This document shows, piece by piece, positions 13,233 through 15,340 of a stretch of 15,340 nucleotides of DNA. Within the stretch, counting starts at the first letter, position 1. Each line of letters begins with the position of its first letter. The position numbers were made by a program, and so were the translations under genes. The notes below the pieces were generated by a model. The model had not been told where the DNA came from. It worked only from the letters and a program-made list of their open reading frames with translations, and made no database searches. Source of the DNA: an uncultured bacterium (lineage in GTDB: Bacteria; Bacillota; Clostridia; Lachnospirales; Lachnospiraceae); contig CAMGRE010000034.1 of the NCBI GenBank assembly GCA_946061355.1, positions 1 to 15,340 of the forward strand, in the 5' to 3' direction.

Positions 13233-14116
13233 AGAGAAAGACAATTTTCCAAAACAACGCCTTCGGCAACGGGCACACCTGCCTGTTCGGAGGCGTTTAC
13301 GCATGTGCGGATAAAATCGGCTGCCTTTTGCACGGAAGAACGGAAAGGGATCTGTTTCACTCCGTCCGCAGCCAGGATCGAGGCAAAGATATCGCCGGTG
13401 CCGGGCCTTGATTCCCCGTTGCAGGGTGAGTCGATCACAAAAGACTGTATCCCATCCGGTGTCTGTTCCATACAATAATTCCGGATGGTGTGACCGCGGT
13501 GGATGCCGGTGATGGCAATGCGGGATGGACCGAGAGCGAGGAGCCTGCAGCACAGCTCATTCAGAAAAGCGTCATCCGGAGCTGCGGAAGGAAAGGCGGT
13601 ATCTGTGAGCAGACATGCTTCCGTCAGGTTGGGAGTAAGGATGGTGGCAAGGCAGGACAGTTCGCGGATCCGAAGCTGTAATTCGGGCGTGACAATGCGG
13701 TAAGGTCTGCCATTGTCTCCCATGACCGGATCGATCAGTATGACAGGTGAGTCGTTCCCTTCGGAGAGCGATTTTTCCCTGCTTTTGCGGATAAACTGAC
13801 ACACGATGTCACATTGCATGGAGGAGCTTAGGAAGCCGCAGTAGACACCGTCAAAGGAGATCCCCAGATCAGAGAGCCCTCTCAGAAACGGATCCAGTCC
13901 GTCTGTGAGATCCCTGTGATAATAGGTGGGAAATCCCATATGGTTGGAAAATACAGATGCAGGCACAGGGCAAGCCTGTACCTGCATAGCACTGATCACC
14001 GGGAGGACGACTGCCAGAGAGCAGCGTCCGAAGCCGGTGAGATCGTTGATGGTAATGATTCTTTTTGGGATTGTGGCAAAGCCGGAGGTCTCCGGTCTGT
14101 CGTAAGTCTGTTCCAT
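13223..14116 (-). CDS. Pyridoxamine/pyridoxal kinase (PdxY-like, ribokinase superfamily)
   Basis: A 297-residue kinase expected to phosphorylate vitamin B6 vitamers with ATP, forming PLP or PMP in the cytoplasm. Motifs: INDLTGFGRCSLA near the start (substrate site), DPVMGDNG (129-136), TPNLTEA (161-167), and the catalytic anion-hole motif RPGTGD with D242 (237-242), which activates the substrate hydroxyl. Length fits the PdxY group (about 285-295). The ATG at 14116 follows AAAGGA. It lies 20 bases after an ECF transporter substrate-binding gene, so uptake and phosphate trapping are probably coupled. A thiamine-precursor (HMP) kinase of the same superfamily is the main alternative. Confidence 0.85.
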   Translation of the reverse strand: MEQTYDRPETSGFATIPKRIITINDLTGFGRCSLAVVLPVISAMQVQACPVPASVFSNHMGFPTYYHRDLTDGLDPFLRGLSDLGISFDGVYCGFLSSSMQCDIVCQFIRKSREKSLSEGNDSPVILIDPVMGDNGRPYRIVTPELQLRIRELSCLATILTPNLTEACLLTDTAFPSAAPDDAFLNELCCRLLALGPSRIAITGIHRGHTIRNYCMEQTPDGIQSFVIDSPCNGESRPGTGDIFASILAADGVKQIPFRSSVQKAADFIRTCVNASEQAGVPVAEGVVLENCLSLLY

Positions 14117-14136
14117 GATCGATGTCCTTTTGAATC

Positions 14137-14727
14137 TTATTTGTCTTTCCCTATTTTAAGGAACAACCCGGATTTTTTCAAGGCCGGATAAAGCGCCATA
14201 TAGATCAGTGTGGCAACGATCAGGGAAGCAACGGCATTGACTGCAGAAGAGGTTACGTTATAAGCGAGTACCAGCTCTGCGGCAGGCTTGCCGATGATGA
14301 TCCTCTTGTACCAGTATCCGAAGAGCGGATCAAAGATGGCGTTGAAGAGAAGTCCGCAAAAACCTGCAATGGCTGTCCATCTCAGGATATGCTGTTTGTC
14401 GTCTGTGTGTGTGATCCTGCCGAAGCGGTGGGCAACAATGCCTGTGATCATACCGATGCAGAATTTTAAGATCAGTGTCTTGGGAGCATAAATAACGTAT
14501 ACGGGATCGAGCAGATCACCGATGGTCATGCCGATTGCGCCGCCGAGTCCGCCCCAGAAGCCGCCTAAGATCAGTGCGCCCAGCACACACACAGCATTTC
14601 CGAGGTGGAAGGAAGTATAGTCGCCGCCGGGAAGCGGGATTTTGATCTGCAAAAAGGTGAATACTACATAAGAAAGTGCTGCAAACAGGCCGGTGGCCGC
14701 AATTTTGAAGGTTTTTTCGTTTTTCAT
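14137..14727 (-). CDS. ECF transporter S component, probably for vitamin B6
   Basis: A 196-residue integral membrane protein with about six hydrophobic segments. The N-terminal AATGLFAALSYVVF and the FHLGNAVCVLGALILGG loop-helix are typical of substrate-binding (S) subunits of energy-coupling-factor vitamin transporters. S subunits bind the vitamin and share an EcfAA'T module encoded elsewhere; none is in this window. Its partner gene is a pyridoxamine-kinase-type gene, which points to pyridoxine/pyridoxal/pyridoxamine (PdxU-type), but substrate is inference. The ATG at 14727 has GAGGAGAG upstream; the frame runs back to 14787 without a ribosome binding site. A TATAAT (minus strand, 14806-14801) lies upstream with only a weak -35. 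Confidence 0.8.
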   Translation of the reverse strand: MKNEKTFKIAATGLFAALSYVVFTFLQIKIPLPGGDYTSFHLGNAVCVLGALILGGFWGGLGGAIGMTIGDLLDPVYVIYAPKTLILKFCIGMITGIVAHRFGRITHTDDKQHILRWTAIAGFCGLLFNAIFDPLFGYWYKRIIIGKPAAELVLAYNVTSSAVNAVASLIVATLIYMALYPALKKSGLFLKIGKDK

Positions 14728-14846
14728 AATGTTCTCTCCTCGTTTGATTCGTGATTCAAAGTTGCGTTTCATGGAAAATGTATACATTTATTTTTATCTC
14801 ATTATACAGAAAAGTGGATGCTCCAAAATAGCCAATTATATATTTT

Positions 14847-14875
14847 TTGACCATACCAGTTTTTGAAAGTTTTAT
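14847..14875 (+). promoter_or_regulatory. Possible promoter of the ABC transporter transcript
   Basis: TTGACC (14847-14852), 17-bp spacer, TTTTAT (14870-14875). Good -35, partial -10. The start would be near 14882. Confidence 0.4.
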
Positions 14876-14923
14876 GAAATTCGCGGAAGGAACATTGCTG
14901 AACGAAAAAATCCGGCGTAAAGT

Positions 14924-15022
14924 ATGATTAGGAGAATGCAGGAATTCTTTGATCTGTCCAAAGGAAATACAAAGACGGAACAGACAGAAACAGGAACAGA
15001 AGTGGAAGGAAACGGAGTATGA
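14924..15022 (+). CDS. Small ORF (32 codons) coupled to the ABC transporter gene
   Basis: Reads MIRRMQEFFDLSKGN then a T/E/Q-rich tail ending NGV. Its stop overlaps the ABC transporter start (ATGA at 15019-15022). A still smaller frame (14874-14927, MKFAEGTLLNEKIRRKV) overlaps its start in the same ATGA manner. Neither has a strong ribosome binding site. They could be leader peptides or the frameshifted remains of a longer upstream gene such as a regulator; I recognise no family. Confidence 0.35.
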   Translation: MIRRMQEFFDLSKGNTKTEQTETGTEVEGNGV

Positions 15023-15340
15023 AACGTTATAGAAAATATGTTTTGCCATACTGGAAGTATTTTGTGCTGGGGCCCATTCTGATGATCGTGGAGGTCATCG
15101 GGGAAGTATTTCTCCCGGCGCTGATGGCAAAGATCATTAATGTCGGCGCGGCTAATCATGATGTGCCGTACATTCTGATGACCGGTGGTGTGATGATACT
15201 GGCAGCGCTCGTTATGATGGCGGGCGGCATCGGAGGAAATTATTTTGCGGTGAAAGCGGCAGTCAGTTTTGCGGCTGATCTGCGGTGCGATGTGTTTGAG
15301 AGAGTACAGGATTTCTCTTTCCGCAATATTGATTCTTTCA
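15019..15340 (+). CDS. ABC exporter half-transporter, N-terminal fragment
   Basis: The first 107 codons of a gene that continues past the window. The sequence MKRYRKYVLPYWKYFVLGPILMIVEVIGE, then LPALMAKIINVGAANHD, a second hydrophobic segment (about 52-75) and FAADLRCDVFERVQDFSF is the start of the transmembrane domain of a multidrug/lipid-type ABC exporter (permease and ATPase in one chain). The two membrane helices and the LRxxxFxxxQ coupling-helix region are visible; the nucleotide-binding domain is outside the window. In Clostridia such genes are commonly followed by a second half-transporter forming a heterodimer. The ATG follows GGAAGGAAACGGAGT. Confidence 0.85.
   Translation, partial: MKRYRKYVLPYWKYFVLGPILMIVEVIGEVFLPALMAKIINVGAANHDVPYILMTGGVMILAALVMMAGGIGGNYFAVKAAVSFAADLRCDVFERVQDFSFRNIDSF

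Overview
The window looks like chromosomal DNA from a Clostridia-class Bacillota, most likely a Lachnospiraceae-type gut anaerobe. This is inferred from strong AGGAGG-type ribosome binding sites, sigma-A-like promoters, a GAAC-N4-GTTC SOS box, and family content (Rpn-type protein, PadR/HAAS/DUF4097/PspC cluster, ECF vitamin transporter, AsnA). No rRNA, CRISPR array or intact insertion sequence is visible.

Layout. 1-1040 (+): the end of an AGCS sodium/alanine symporter, then a NYN-LOTUS predicted RNase, closed by a hairpin terminator that also holds a promoter. 1051-1650 (+): an Rpn-family protein that has lost its nuclease core. 1731-1921 (-): a compact unrecognised transcription unit with promoter, about 90 nt of foldable sequence and a terminator; it is the best candidate here for an undescribed RNA. 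1999-2535 (-): a Uma2-family nuclease-like protein. 2654-2724 (-): tRNA-Gly(CCC) with its own promoter. 2758-5057 (-): an asnA-pepT operon. 5239-7405 (+): an SOS-controlled pair, a radical SAM DNA-modification/repair protein and its DUF4130 partner. 7646-7876 (+): an HPr-like protein without the phospho-histidine. 8038-10443 (+): a PD-(D/E)XK nuclease fused to an XPD/DinG-type Fe-S helicase.

10444-10986 has no convincing gene. It holds TGACA motifs and perfect DnaA boxes arranged as an inverted repeat, then a strong promoter with PadR-type operators. 10987-13207 (+) is a tight PadR - HAAS/DUF1700 - DUF4097 - PspC operon, probably an envelope-stress module. Convergent to it, 13223-14727 (-) is an ECF S-component plus pyridoxamine-kinase-type gene pair, read as vitamin B6 uptake and trapping. 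The right edge enters an ABC exporter half-transporter preceded by two tiny overlapping ORFs.

How the genes fit together: 5239-10443 reads as a DNA-maintenance neighbourhood. It combines a LexA box, a helix-hairpin-helix radical SAM enzyme with a beta-clamp-like QLSLF tail, the DUF4130 partner, and a nuclease-helicase. The SOS link is directly visible only for the first two genes. The HPr-like gene and the helicase appear to have separate promoters.
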